DNA of 64,000 nt. It comes from Comamonas suwonensis (GTDB lineage Bacteria > Pseudomonadota > Gammaproteobacteria > Burkholderiales > Burkholderiaceae_C). A program made the translations under genes and the position numbers. Shown piece after piece: positions 8,102 through 17,014 of the stretch (position 1 is the first letter of the stretch; the number at the start of each line of letters is the position of its first letter). The stretch spans positions 1 through 64,000 of the forward strand of contig NZ_JABBCQ020000014.1 in the NCBI RefSeq assembly GCF_012844455.2, read 5' to 3'. The notes under the pieces were generated by a model, which saw nothing but the letters and a program-made list of their open reading frames with translations, did no database searches and had not been told where the DNA came from.

Positions 8102-8650
8102 TCAAGACAGCAGAAGTGGACGTTGATCTTGGACAAGGCCCAAGCTCTGCAGGTTGGATGTACCCAGCTCAGACAAACGATCCGCTTGGCAGCGCAGGTC
8201 TGCAATCCGCTTGCCGTTTTGCTCTACCAAGATACCTTGTGCCGTCGTCGTGCTGCCATAAACGGCATAACGGTAGATGCCTTTATCAAACGACACATAC
8301 GGCACTGCCTGTCCATTGGCTCCAACTTGCGTACCTTGCTTGAATGCAGGGCTAGCTGCGGTTGCGCTGGCCGGATAGAGCATCTCTGGCACTCCATCGA
8401 TCGGAGCCAGTCGGTATGCCAGCTGATTGCCGCTGCCGCTCATACACAGCGATACACGCTTCTTGCCCGTGGAGCATGCAAACACTGGCGTCTCATCTGC
8501 TGAACACAGCGTTGGCACTATCGAATTCTGGCTAGGTGTTGCTGCTGCCAATGCTGGCAGAACTTGCTGGCTTACCGCCGCTGGGGGCTGCTGTGATGCC
8601 GGCACTGGCGTTGCCACAGGCGCAGGCATCTGACGATGCGCCTTCGGACT
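8102..8650 (-). pseudogene. C-terminal half of the frameshifted lipoprotein gene
   Basis: This frame, offset by one base from the lipoprotein frame at 8532-9239, encodes a Pro/Ala/Gln-rich linker followed by a folded domain with cysteines (PTLCSADETPVFACSTGKK, SLCMSGSGNQLAYRLAP) and KGIYRYAVYGSTTTAQG. No start with a ribosome site exists in the frame and no signal sequence, yet the domain looks extracytoplasmic. The simplest reading is that both frames were one gene of about 375 codons and that an extra base near 8630-8650 now separates them. Confidence 0.55.
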
Positions 8651-9239
8651 CTGCCTCCATCTTTGCCTGGCTTGCTGATGGTTGCGCGGCTGCCTGTGCT
8701 TCGGCAGCTTGTTTTGCCGCTGCTTGTTCACGCAACATGCGGTCATAGCGATCCATGGCTATGTCGTGGAAGTAGCCCATGAATGGCATGAAGCCGTTGA
8801 GTGCCACCTGCAATGCTCCGGTATCTTCGGTGCGCTGCACGGTGTATGTCACTTGGCCCCGGAGCTTGGTGCCATCCAGCACTGCGCCTTGCTTTTCATA
8901 GATGGCCCGCATGTATTGCTCCATCTGCGGCTCTGCTTTCACAGCATCTTCCGGGAAGACCGTTGCCAGCTGTGCCGAGCACACGGCTTTGCCAGTATTG
9001 GCGTTGCTGGCATCGGTGGTGATGTTCTCCAGCGCAACAGTCGTGTCTTTGACCGTGAACTGCACTCGCTGCTGACGCTCTTCACTCATGGCGTTGTGCT
9101 GCTTGTCGAACTGCTGCTGATAAATCTGTTTGACCAAGCTGACGGTCTGTGCATCAGCGCAGGCCGGTGTCTTGCTGCCGCACCCAGAAAGCACGGCCAC
9201 AGCCGCACAGACGCTACTTATAAAAGTCTTTCTCATCAT
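8532..9239 (-). CDS. Lipoprotein of unknown function (N-terminal part of frameshifted gene)
   Basis: ATG 9239 is preceded by CAGGAGAGAGGA. Residues 1-20 are a lipoprotein signal with lipobox VLSGC (Cys near residue 20). The next about 170 residues contain KTPACADAQTVSLVKQIYQ and the segment LNGFMPFMGYFHDIAMDRYD, then an Ala/Gln/Lys-rich tail that runs out of frame. Family not recognised. The downstream domain at 8102-8650 continues in the +1 frame. The gene is transcribed divergently from an XRE regulator across a 9-bp inverted repeat. Confidence 0.55.
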   Translation of the reverse strand: MMRKTFISSVCAAVAVLSGCGSKTPACADAQTVSLVKQIYQQQFDKQHNAMSEERQQRVQFTVKDTTVALENITTDASNANTGKAVCSAQLATVFPEDAVKAEPQMEQYMRAIYEKQGAVLDGTKLRGQVTYTVQRTEDTGALQVALNGFMPFMGYFHDIAMDRYDRMLREQAAAKQAAEAQAAAQPSASQAKMEAESEGASSDACACGNASAGITAAPSGGKPASSASIGSSNT

Positions 9240-9262
9240 TCCTCTCTCCTGTTGTATGTGTT

Positions 9263-9299
9263 TTATACGACTCAAATCTTAGCGCAATGTGTCGTATAA
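9263..9299. promoter_or_regulatory. Inverted repeat between divergent lipoprotein and XRE regulator genes
   Basis: TTATACGAC (9263-9271) and GTCGTATAA (9291-9299) are perfect inverted copies separated by 19 bp. The site lies between the two divergent starts and is a good operator candidate for the XRE regulator, which would then control itself and the lipoprotein-hydrolase unit. The regulatory role is inferred. Confidence 0.5.
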
Positions 9300-9340
9300 G
9301 ACGTTGGTTAAAAAGACACATTAGCAGACCCTCAGCGGCC

Positions 9341-9736
9341 ATGAGAGCCAAGGAGTCTGCCCCGTCGCAACTGAACACCACGCCAGTGGTGAAGCTGCCA
9401 AATGCCGTCACAAAAGCATTGGGGGTCAAGCTGCGCAGCTACCGAGAGCTGGCGCAAAAGTCGCAAGAGCAACTGGCGCATGATGCTGAAGTGGAGCGAT
9501 CGCGTATCTCCAAACTGGAGAACGGCCACATCAATCCATCGCTGCTCACACTCGCCACGCTGTGCCATTGCTTGAGCATCACGCTGGAGCAACTCTTTGA
9601 AGGCGTGACAGACACACTGCCACCCGCTTCGCAAGGCGGTGCTTTGCGCCGCCGCAACCAAGCACATGCCGAGAAGAGTCCAGCACCGTCCAAGGTGGTC
9701 GGTGCCGATCACCGCGTCAAACGTTCCAAGGCATAG
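9341..9736 (+). CDS. XRE-family transcriptional regulator, 131 aa
   Basis: One helix-turn-helix of the lambda-repressor type lies at residues 28-85 (LGVKLRSYRELAQKSQEQLA, RSRISKLENGHINPSL, LCHCLSITLEQLFEG). The C-terminal tail of about 45 residues is basic and disordered-looking. The frame is also open from ATG 9287, but that codon lies inside the inverted repeat, so Met at 9341 is preferred. It is divergent from the lipoprotein gene and convergent with the C39-like peptidase gene, ending 5 bp before it. Probably a local repressor. Confidence 0.75.
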   Translation: MRAKESAPSQLNTTPVVKLPNAVTKALGVKLRSYRELAQKSQEQLAHDAEVERSRISKLENGHINPSLLTLATLCHCLSITLEQLFEGVTDTLPPASQGGALRRRNQAHAEKSPAPSKVVGADHRVKRSKA

Positions 9737-9741
9737 GCTGG

Positions 9742-10482
9742 TCACTGCAACTTGCGCACGCGCACCGCTGCCAGCAGCCGCACCAGCTCCGCAGACCACG
9801 ACTCCGATTCGTAGTGCCAGAACACTGTCCATGGCTTGGCGTCACCAGCAGGTAGATGCAGTTGCTTGGCTCTGCGACTACCAAGGCCCGTGGTGGGCAA
9901 TCGCAGCCGTGCATTGAATGCTTGAAAGCTTGGCTCACCACCGCCTGGGTCCAGCAGCAAGATGCGCTGCGGCTGATGCTTTGATCCAGAAGCCATGCCT
10001 TCCACACCGACCGCCAATGCCCAGTGCTTGGTGCGCTGGTGTTTGACCGATGCAAATGCCACCGCCACCAGCTCACCGCGCATCAACCAGTCCAGCGCAT
10101 GTCTATCCACATGCTCTTTGGCTCCGTACTTGGCAGTCAGCTTCAGGGGCAGCTCTAGGCTTTTGACCAATTCCACCCACTCTTTGGCATGGATGCCACT
10201 GAAGTACTTGGGACCAAATGCATTCCAGACCGCTGCGGCCACGCCGTACTTGCGTTGGCTCATGTCATACATGGCTGAAGCCTTGGCCAAATCGAAGATC
10301 ACCAAGAGCATCGCCAGCACATGCGTTCCGCAAGCGCCATCGAGCATAGATTGCTGCATAAAGCAGCGTACTGGCTCTTGACGCTGCTGCTGCACGGTCA
10401 GCGCATGGCCTGTCTGCAATGCGGGATGCACACGCTGAAATCCATAACTTTGTGGTGCAGAGATAGACGTTCCTGGACGCAT
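9742..10482 (-). CDS. Papain-like (C39-like) cysteine peptidase-type protein, 246 aa
   Basis: The order of residues fits the C39 peptidase fold: a Gln-containing stretch MQQSMLDGACGTH with Cys near residue 51, His in TKHWALAVGVE near 153, and Asp in ILLLDPGGGE near 178. No membrane segments or ABC-transporter parts are attached, so it is a stand-alone cytoplasmic protein. ATG 10482 overlaps the stop of the upstream 123-aa gene (TGATG), giving tight translational coupling. Processing of a neighbouring peptide or protein is possible; the target is unknown. Confidence 0.55.
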   Translation of the reverse strand: MRPGTSISAPQSYGFQRVHPALQTGHALTVQQQRQEPVRCFMQQSMLDGACGTHVLAMLLVIFDLAKASAMYDMSQRKYGVAAAVWNAFGPKYFSGIHAKEWVELVKSLELPLKLTAKYGAKEHVDRHALDWLMRGELVAVAFASVKHQRTKHWALAVGVEGMASGSKHQPQRILLLDPGGGEPSFQAFNARLRLPTTGLGSRRAKQLHLPAGDAKPWTVFWHYESESWSAELVRLLAAVRVRKLQ

Positions 10483-10853
10483 CAATACTCCGATGGAAGC
10501 AGTAGCGTTGTGGCCGAGCGGTCAGCTTCGGTGATGATCCACAGGGTGGGCAAGCCGCTTCGCTTGTCTTGTGGTGTCTGCAGCAGTGCTTCAGCATCCA
10601 CCAGCCGGTAAACGCTCATCACGCGCATGCGCTGCCGAACGGCTGCCTCGTTGGTGGCTTTGTCTTCATCACAGCAGTCACCCCAATCGCCATGCACATG
10701 GCGTGATACCAAAGCCAATGCACTGAAGCCGGTTTGCTCCAGCAGCTCCAATGCGCCAGGTGTCGCTACCAACTGGCCGAGTGCAAAGCGCGGCGCATTG
10801 CTCATCAAAGTCATGCGGCGTGCCGTACCAGAACGAGAAGAATTTGCTGACAT
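10482..10853 (-). CDS. Conserved island/plasmid protein with FALG-VATPGALE motif, 123 aa
   Basis: ATG 10853 is preceded by AAGGAG. The signature parts are RFALGQLVATPGALELLEQ, SRHVHGDWGDC and WIITEADRSATTLLLPSEY. I recall this small soluble family from many plasmids and integrative elements; its function has not been established as far as I know. It lies 205 bp downstream of the 228-aa gene, separated by a terminator, and is coupled to the C39-like gene by a one-base stop/start overlap. Confidence 0.7.
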   Translation of the reverse strand: MSANSSRSGTARRMTLMSNAPRFALGQLVATPGALELLEQTGFSALALVSRHVHGDWGDCCDEDKATNEAAVRQRMRVMSVYRLVDAEALLQTPQDKRSGLPTLWIITEADRSATTLLLPSEY

Positions 10854-10960
10854 GGAAGTACTCCTTGGTTAATCGTCAGACTCAAGAACTCCACGTGCGA
10901 ATCACCGACACCGCCGCCCCACATGGGCGAGCAACGTCCTCCGCATGCGTGAAAACGGAT

Positions 10961-10987
10961 AAAAAAATGGACCGCTTTGCCGGTCCA
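10961..10987 (-). terminator. Terminator downstream of the 228-aa gene
   Basis: A stem TGGACCG / CGGTCCA around a short loop is followed on the minus strand by seven T. It separates the 228-aa gene from the 123-aa gene. Confidence 0.7.
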
Positions 10988-11058
10988 TCGAGAGATCAAG
11001 AAAGAGAAAGTGGCAGCGACTTCATATCGCCAGCACAGGCCAAGCCACCAGCGCTGCG

Positions 11059-11745
11059 CTACACCGACAGTTCCAGTGCCGCGAAAAGCTCAGCGTCTGT
11101 CGCATGACTGAGACTGAGTGCTTGAACCGTTGCAGGCCATATGCCCAGCAGCGATTTCAAATCAGTATTGGCATCACATGGCTCATGCCGATCCAGCAAG
11201 CCAAGCAGAGTCAGCCGCTCATCCAGTGCCACCTCAACAGCGGCCAGATCAACACCCCACCATGCAGCCAGCAGTGCATGCAAGGCCGGGACAGGCAGTT
11301 CAAAACATGGCCAAGCTGCGCCGCCATAGTTAAGATACGCACACAGCAGCCGCAGCGACTGCGCCAAAGACAAATCCAGGTGCTTGCGCAATCTCTCCAG
11401 ATTACGAGCCGCTGGCGCCACATCCACCGGCAGTGGTGGACATGGTTCGGCCATCAAGCGTTCCACCACCAGAGCAGGCTCCATTGGCTGATCAGGCATC
11501 GCCGAGCCAAGGAAGGCTGGCACTTCAAAGAAGCATGGGCTGCGGGAATGACCCAGTACCGGCCAATACAGCAGCTCCAAATCGCGTGACACATCTGCCA
11601 GTCGCTGCGCGCCCAACATACCCAGCAGCACCGGCAGCAAGCGCTGCAGCATCTGCATGCGGTGATGGCGGCGAAACGCCAGATTGCCCGACGAATTCAA
11701 TCCAATGAGAAAACAAGGATTGGGATTAAAGCTCTGCACGTTCAT
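11059..11745 (-). CDS. Hypothetical protein, 228 aa; resembles the helical N-terminal region of an AAA+ ATPase
   Basis: Helical, leucine-rich and soluble. The part NLERLRKHLDLSLAQSLRLL followed by an Ala/Leu-rich helix pair and DERLTLLGLLDRHEP resembles the non-ATPase N-terminal region of a group of bacterial AAA+ proteins, in which the Walker A domain comes next. Here the frame ends after FAALELSV and no Walker motifs exist, so if the resemblance is right the gene lacks its motor domain. No clear ribosome site precedes ATG 11745. The family assignment is tentative. Confidence 0.5.
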   Translation of the reverse strand: MNVQSFNPNPCFLIGLNSSGNLAFRRHHRMQMLQRLLPVLLGMLGAQRLADVSRDLELLYWPVLGHSRSPCFFEVPAFLGSAMPDQPMEPALVVERLMAEPCPPLPVDVAPAARNLERLRKHLDLSLAQSLRLLCAYLNYGGAAWPCFELPVPALHALLAAWWGVDLAAVEVALDERLTLLGLLDRHEPCDANTDLKSLLGIWPATVQALSLSHATDAELFAALELSV

Positions 11746-12090
11746 ATTGAAACCATCAATATCTAATAATGCTGCACCGTACTACAAATAATGCATATTT
11801 ATCCGTGCATGATGGTATTATATCAACAATATAAGAAAATACCGTATTTTTAGCGGTTTTATGGCTATTTAAGCCATATATACAGAACAACTACATAAAC
11901 TCAGCAAAAACGCTGAATTGCAAGTCGTTCGTTGTAGCGACTCAAATCCCCAGTCATCCCTCAAAACCAGGAGTAGACGCGCCTGTAGCAATGGCGTACC
12001 CCATCTGCGCGTGCTTTGAAGCTGGCTGAATCCCATTCAAATCCTGACTATCGATAATCAATCGTTATCAATAACTAATCTGGAGCTTTC
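11746..12090. promoter_or_regulatory. AT-rich divergent intergenic region with several inverted repeats
   Basis: No gene seen. The stretch separates the 228-aa gene from the second recombinase gene. It contains TATGGCT-5-AGCCATA (11860-11878), CAGC-6-GCTG near 11906, and GATAA-7-TTATC (12053-12069) shortly before the recombinase start. Its base composition is much richer in AT than its surroundings. It may hold both promoters and a recombinase binding site. Confidence 0.4.
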
Positions 12091-13083
12091 ATGAGCAATA
12101 AACGTTCTACTATTTCAGCCGAAGGTAAATCACATACTAAAAAAATGAAAATTCTCTCCCAGAAAAATCACAAGAAAAATAAATTACTTAATAAAAACTC
12201 TGTCCAAGAATATATGAATGCAAGCCAAGCCAGTGCCACCAAGCACGCTTACGCCTCGGACTTACGGCACTTCCTGGCACATGGCGGCGCAATGCCCTGC
12301 ACGCCCAAGCGCTTGGCAAAGTATCTGGCTGATTCTGCAAACAATGGATTGTCTGTTGCCACGCTGGAGCGTCGCATCACCGCAATCCACAAAGCGCATG
12401 TCGATCAAAAGCACGAATCACCAGCGCACAGCGAAATTGTCAGACAAGTCATGCAGGGCATACGCCGCAAGCTCGGCACCAAGCAGCGGCAGGTGAAGCC
12501 GCTTATGAAAGATGACTTGCTGGCGACACTGGAATCCATTTCGAGAGTTCACATGTCAGTCAGAGCAGCGCGTGACCGCGCCCTTCTCTTGATCGGCTTT
12601 GCGTCAGCCATGCGACGATCTGAGTTGGTAGGAGTGTGCGTGCATCATCTGACGTTTTCACCGGCTGGGCTTGAAATCGAACTACCAGTCAGCAAGACGG
12701 ATCAGGAACAGCACGGTCGCACCGTATTTATCCCGAGAGCCAATGGCAGTCACTGCCCGGTCACCGCGCTGATGTACTGGCTCAAGACCGCAGGCATCAG
12801 AACGGGGCATGTTTTTAGGTCCGTCAACCGCTACGACGGCATTGCCACGCAAGGATTGACGCCGCAGTCGGTGGCTCTCATTGTGAAGGGTGCCATGGCG
12901 CAAGCCGGAGCTGATGCTCGAATTTTCAGCGGCCACAGCCTGCGAGCAGGCTACTGCACTACCGCCGCCGAGCAAGGCTTGCCGTCTTGGCAGATACGTA
13001 TGCAGACGGGGCACAAATCCGATGTGACACTGGCACGATACATCCGGAAATCCGACTGGCAAAAAGCGCAAAGTCTGCTGTGA
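12091..13083 (+). CDS. Second tyrosine recombinase inside element A, 330 aa
   Basis: The start ATG is preceded by CTGGAG. After a Lys/Asn-rich N-terminal 45 residues come a SAM-like core-binding domain and a catalytic domain with Arg in FASAMRRSELVG, Lys in LPVSKTDQEQ, HSLRAGYCTTAAEQ (HxxR), TGHKSDVTLARYIR (second His and Tyr). The layout is that of recombinases carried by transposons and plasmids rather than of tRNA-targeting phage integrases. It lies in the middle of element A just before the type I operon, so it may be left from an earlier, nested element. Confidence 0.85.
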   Translation: MSNKRSTISAEGKSHTKKMKILSQKNHKKNKLLNKNSVQEYMNASQASATKHAYASDLRHFLAHGGAMPCTPKRLAKYLADSANNGLSVATLERRITAIHKAHVDQKHESPAHSEIVRQVMQGIRRKLGTKQRQVKPLMKDDLLATLESISRVHMSVRAARDRALLLIGFASAMRRSELVGVCVHHLTFSPAGLEIELPVSKTDQEQHGRTVFIPRANGSHCPVTALMYWLKTAGIRTGHVFRSVNRYDGIATQGLTPQSVALIVKGAMAQAGADARIFSGHSLRAGYCTTAAEQGLPSWQIRMQTGHKSDVTLARYIRKSDWQKAQSLL

Positions 13084-13175
13084 CCGGCGCTGGTCGCGCC
13101 AGAATTCGCACAGAGGTCATATGAGAATGCCGTATCGATTTTTTTGGTCATACTCGTCTTTAAAATCAGGCCCTT

Positions 13176-14789
13176 ATGGCAAATCAACTTACCCTCGACA
13201 CGCTCGAATCCTGGCTCTGGGAGTCAGCAAACATTCTGCGTGGTTCCATCGACTCGTCGGACTTCAAGAACTACATATTTGGCTTGCTGTTTCTCAAGCG
13301 CTTCAACGACGTGTTCGATGAGCGAGTCCTTGCACTTCAAAAAGATGAAGGGCTTAGCGAGGTTGACGCCTTGGTTGAGGTGCAAGACAAGTGGGGCTCG
13401 TTTCCCAAAAGTGCTCGCTGGCCAAGCTTGATTGCCCAGACTGAAAACATTGGTGAGGCGCTGGACAAAGCATTCGCCACGATTGAAGCCCACAACACAG
13501 AGCTTCAGTATGTGTTGACGGCCACCCAGTACGGCGATAAGCGCGTGCTGTCAGATACCACGCTCCAGCGCTTACTGCGTCACTTCAACCAGTACAAGCT
13601 GGGTAATGATGACCTTTATAAAGCTGACATGCTTGGCGACGCCTATGAGTACCTGATCAAGCAGTTCGCTGATGATGCAGGCAAGAAGGGCGGAGAGTTC
13701 TACACCCCCAAGGCTGTGGTGCAACTGGTGGTCAAGCTTATCGACCCACAACCTGGTCATAGCGTGTACGACCCAACCTGCGGTAGTGGCGGCATGTTGG
13801 TGGAAAGCGCTGACCACATTGCGACATTGCCCAACGGTCTGTTGCTAGGCAATAAGCCCAATGTACTGTTGTACGGGCAGGAAAAGAACCTAGGCACATG
13901 GGCCATCGCCAAGCTGAACCTCTACTTGCACAATATGCGTGCAGAAATTGAACGCGGCGATACTTTGGTCGAGCCAAAGCACCTTGCTGGTGATTACCTC
14001 AAAACCTTTGACCGAGTCATCGCCAATCCACCCTTCTCTGCGAAGGCATGGTGGTCTCCGCTGGAGCTGGCCAATGAGTCCGAACAGGAAGATGGTAAGA
14101 AGCCTAAGGCGCCAAACTACAAACAGGTTAGCGACCCCTACGGCCGCTTTGTCTACGGCATCCCGCCGCGTGGCTACGCCGACCTCGCCTTCGCCCAACA
14201 CATGCTGGCCAGCCTCAAGGCCGATGGCCGCATGGGCATCATTCTGCCGCACGGAGTGCTATTCCGCAGTGGCGAAGAAGGCAAGATTCGTGAAGGTTTG
14301 CTATTTGGCACCGACGCCGCCAACGGCAACCAGCCCGGCGACCTCATCGAGGCCATCATCGGTCTACCCTCTGCGCTGTTCTACAACACCGGCATTCCGG
14401 CTTGCGTACTGGTGTTGAATAAACGCAAGCCTGCTGCAATGCAGGGCCGCGTCATCATCATTGATGCCAGCCGCGACTACCTCGAAGGGAAGGCTCAGAA
14501 TAGTCTGCGTCACGAAGACGTTGACCGCATTGCCAGCACGCACAAGGCAGCCGTTGAAAACCAGACCGAGGTGGAGAACTACTGCCGGGTCGTCACACTG
14601 GACGAAGTCCGCAGCAACGACGGCAACCTCAATATTGCCCGTTATATCGACAACGGAGAGACCGAAGAGACTGTCGATGTTGCGGCCACTTTGTCGCAGT
14701 TGGCTGCATTGTCAGAGGAAGAGTCGCGGATTGATGTGCGTCTGAATAGTTACCTAGTTGAGTTGGGGTTGCTGGAGGCTGAGGCATGA
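13176..14789 (+). CDS. hsdM: Type I restriction-modification methyltransferase subunit
   Basis: 537 aa, normal for HsdM. It methylates adenine-N6 in complex with HsdS. SAM-binding motif I is [12 protein letters not shown] (about residue 198) and catalytic motif IV is NPPF (about 284). A helical N-terminal domain ([20 protein letters not shown]) is typical. It is the first gene of the operon hsdM-hsdS-LOTUS gene-hsdR-peptidase gene, and its stop overlaps the hsdS start by 4 bp (ATGA). All catalytic residues look intact. Confidence 0.95.
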   Translation: MANQLTLDTLESWLWESANILRGSIDSSDFKNYIFGLLFLKRFNDVFDERVLALQKDEGLSEVDALVEVQDKWGSFPKSARWPSLIAQTENIGEALDKAFATIEAHNTELQYVLTATQYGDKRVLSDTTLQRLLRHFNQYKLGNDDLYKADMLGDAYEYLIKQFADDAGKKGGEFYTPKAVVQLVVKLIDPQPGHSVYDPTCGSGGMLVESADHIATLPNGLLLGNKPNVLLYGQEKNLGTWAIAKLNLYLHNMRAEIERGDTLVEPKHLAGDYLKTFDRVIANPPFSAKAWWSPLELANESEQEDGKKPKAPNYKQVSDPYGRFVYGIPPRGYADLAFAQHMLASLKADGRMGIILPHGVLFRSGEEGKIREGLLFGTDAANGNQPGDLIEAIIGLPSALFYNTGIPACVLVLNKRKPAAMQGRVIIIDASRDYLEGKAQNSLRHEDVDRIASTHKAAVENQTEVENYCRVVTLDEVRSNDGNLNIARYIDNGETEETVDVAATLSQLAALSEEESRIDVRLNSYLVELGLLEAEA

Positions 14790-16108
14790 ACGCTGTCGGC
14801 TTACCGGGATATCAGGAAGACAATGCAGCTAGTGCTCCTGCTGACTGGGTGGTGCTGAAAATCGGTGAGATGACAGAGGTCAGTGCTGGCGGTACTCCGG
14901 CCACAGGCAACGAGTCTTATTGGTTTCCTCCAGAAGTGCCTTGGATGAGTTCTGGAGAGGTGCATAAGCGCCGAATTTACACGACAGAAAAGAAGATTTC
15001 CGCTCTAGGACTGACTAACTCTGCAGCAAAAGTCTTTCCCAAGAAGTCCGTTGTTATGGCACTCGCCGGCCAGGGCAAGACGCGGGGTTGTGTGGCAGTG
15101 TTAGAGGCAGAAGTCGCAACCAATCAGTCGCTGGCAGCCATTTACCCAAGCAAAGCGTTTGATACTGACTTTCTCTTTCAAAACCTCGATTGGCGGTACA
15201 AAGAACTACGGTCACTATCATCTGGTGAGGGTGGTCGCGGCGGACTCAATTTATCAATCATTAAGTCGATTCCGATTGAGCTCCCCCCGCTCCCCGAACA
15301 ACAAAAAATCGCGTCAATCCTGACGGCCATGGATGACAAGCTGGATGTGATTGCGCGCCAGATTGAAGTCACCCAGACTCTCAAGCAGGGCCTAATGCAG
15401 ACCCTGTTCAGCCGGGGTGTCGGCACCCAAGATGCCGATGGCCGCTGGGTACCGCACGCCGAGTTCAAGGATAGTGAGCTGGGTGAGATTCCCGCAGCGT
15501 GGGACATAGTTGAGATTCAGTCGATTGCTGAGGTAATTCGGGGCGCCAGTCCACGCCCTCAGGGTGACCCAAGGTACTACGGTGGCGATGTTCCGCGCCT
15601 GATGGGTGCGGACGTTACGCGCGACGGAAAATGGGTCACTCCGCAAATCGACTTTCTTACTCAAGAAGGGGCAAGACGGAGCCGTCCATGCCCAAAGGGC
15701 ACACTTACTATCATCTGCTCCGGTGATGTAGGCATCCCCTCGTTCTTGGCAGTTGATGCTTGCATTCACGACGGATTCCTTGCGCTCATCAACATCAACG
15801 AAGGGTCTGCAAACAAGAACTACCTTTACCACGTCATCTCTTCCCTAAGGCAGAGGCTGGATGCATCCGCTACTCATGGCGGTGTTTTCACGAATCTCAC
15901 CACGACGATTCTCAAAGAGTTTAAGCTGCCACTTCCTTCGATTTCTGAGCAGGAAAAGATTGCTGCGGTACTAGATGCGGTGGATGACAAGCTCACCATT
16001 GCCGAGAAAAGGCATCAACACTTCCAGACCCTCAAACGCGGCCTAATGCAAAAGCTACTCACCGGCCAATGGCGGGTCAACGTTGACGCCAGCGCGGCCG
16101 GGACCTGA
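14786..16108 (+). CDS. hsdS: Type I restriction-modification specificity subunit
   Basis: 440 aa with the usual two target-recognition domains, each followed by a conserved helical spacer: [20 protein letters not shown] with [13 protein letters not shown] in the middle, and [19 protein letters not shown] with [16 protein letters not shown] at the end. The two spacers set the length of the bipartite DNA target. The gene overlaps hsdM by 4 bp and is followed after 9 bp by the LOTUS-type gene. The recognition sequence cannot be read from the protein. Confidence 0.95.
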   Translation: MNAVGLPGYQEDNAASAPADWVVLKIGEMTEVSAGGTPATGNESYWFPPEVPWMSSGEVHKRRIYTTEKKISALGLTNSAAKVFPKKSVVMALAGQGKTRGCVAVLEAEVATNQSLAAIYPSKAFDTDFLFQNLDWRYKELRSLSSGEGGRGGLNLSIIKSIPIELPPLPEQQKIASILTAMDDKLDVIARQIEVTQTLKQGLMQTLFSRGVGTQDADGRWVPHAEFKDSELGEIPAAWDIVEIQSIAEVIRGASPRPQGDPRYYGGDVPRLMGADVTRDGKWVTPQIDFLTQEGARRSRPCPKGTLTIICSGDVGIPSFLAVDACIHDGFLALININEGSANKNYLYHVISSLRQRLDASATHGGVFTNLTTTILKEFKLPLPSISEQEKIAAVLDAVDDKLTIAEKRHQHFQTLKRGLMQKLLTGQWRVNVDASAAGT

Positions 16109-16117
16109 AGAGAAGGC

Positions 16118-17014
16118 ATGGCGTTGCAGGCATTTCTCGCCCCAGACTCCCCCCTTGAACTGCAGCGAGATGTGCAGCGCAAGCTGGGGCGGTGCCTGCT
16201 TCGCTTGCAGCAATACGAAATCCTTCTCAAGGCATTGGTAGCCTATAGCGACATTGCCGGGTCTCCAGCAGAATTGCAGGCCGTGCGAGACGCTCAGGTG
16301 GCCAGCGCCCAGAAGAAGACCTTGGGCACCTTGGTCGGCATGCTGACCGAGCGTCATCTAGCCTTGGCTGATGAATGCGAGAGCGCTAAAGAGCCGCCGC
16401 AAGACGACAGTGCTCTATGGTTCCAGTTTCGTTTTCGGGTGCAGCTTGATGCCAGCCAGCACCACGCGACAACCGTTGCACTCAAGGAGTTGGTGGACTT
16501 GCGTAACGAACTGGTTCATCACTTTCTGCAGCGGTTCAACGTTTGGGAGTATGAAGGCTGTATCGACGCAGATGCCTATCTCGACGCCAGCTACGAGACG
16601 ATTGACGGCCACTACCTGACATTGCGAGGGTGGGTTCAGGGTATGGAAGAAGCTCGTTCTTTCATGGCGTCCTTTATGAAAACGGCCACATTCGAGGACC
16701 TGTTGGTGAACGGCATTGCGCCGGATGGCTCAGTGGACTGGCCCGCCAGCGGGGTCGTTCGCTGTCTGCACGCTGCAGAGTCTCGGTTTATGGTGGATGG
16801 TTGGACCCTGCTCAATACTGCAACCTCGTGGATTCGCGCCGAGTACCCCGACCAACGCCCTCAGCGCTATGGCTGTGGCAGTTGGCGTCAAGTCATTCAT
16901 GAATCCCAGCAGTTTGAGATTCGCAGAGTAGAAAACAAGGAACAAGGCTGCGGCGAAGTTTGGTATCGCAGCCTCCGGGAGGAGACCCGCATGCACAGAA
17001 AGATAAGCCCATGA
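16118..17014 (+). CDS. OST-HTH/LOTUS-like domain protein in the type I operon, 298 aa
   Basis: The C-terminal 75 residues (DGWTLLNTATSWIRAEYPDQ, RYGCGSWRQVIHES, GEVWYRS) have the winged-helix pattern of OST-HTH/LOTUS domains, which are thought to bind RNA or to recruit partners. The N-terminal part is helical, with ALKELVDLRNELVHHFL resembling HEPN-like or MAE-28990-like helical bundles (RNxxxH-type residues RNELVHH). It sits between hsdS and hsdR, and its last four bases overlap the hsdR start, so it is made together with the restriction enzyme. Its role is not established. Confidence 0.65.
   Translation: MALQAFLAPDSPLELQRDVQRKLGRCLLRLQQYEILLKALVAYSDIAGSPAELQAVRDAQVASAQKKTLGTLVGMLTERHLALADECESAKEPPQDDSALWFQFRFRVQLDASQHHATTVALKELVDLRNELVHHFLQRFNVWEYEGCIDADAYLDASYETIDGHYLTLRGWVQGMEEARSFMASFMKTATFEDLLVNGIAPDGSVDWPASGVVRCLHAAESRFMVDGWTLLNTATSWIRAEYPDQRPQRYGCGSWRQVIHESQQFEIRRVENKEQGCGEVWYRSLREETRMHRKISP

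Noticed and set aside
8054..9299. Plus-strand frames of 149 and 205 codons opposite the lipoprotein gene
   Set aside because: No ribosome sites; the minus strand has a lipoprotein signal and a matching operon.
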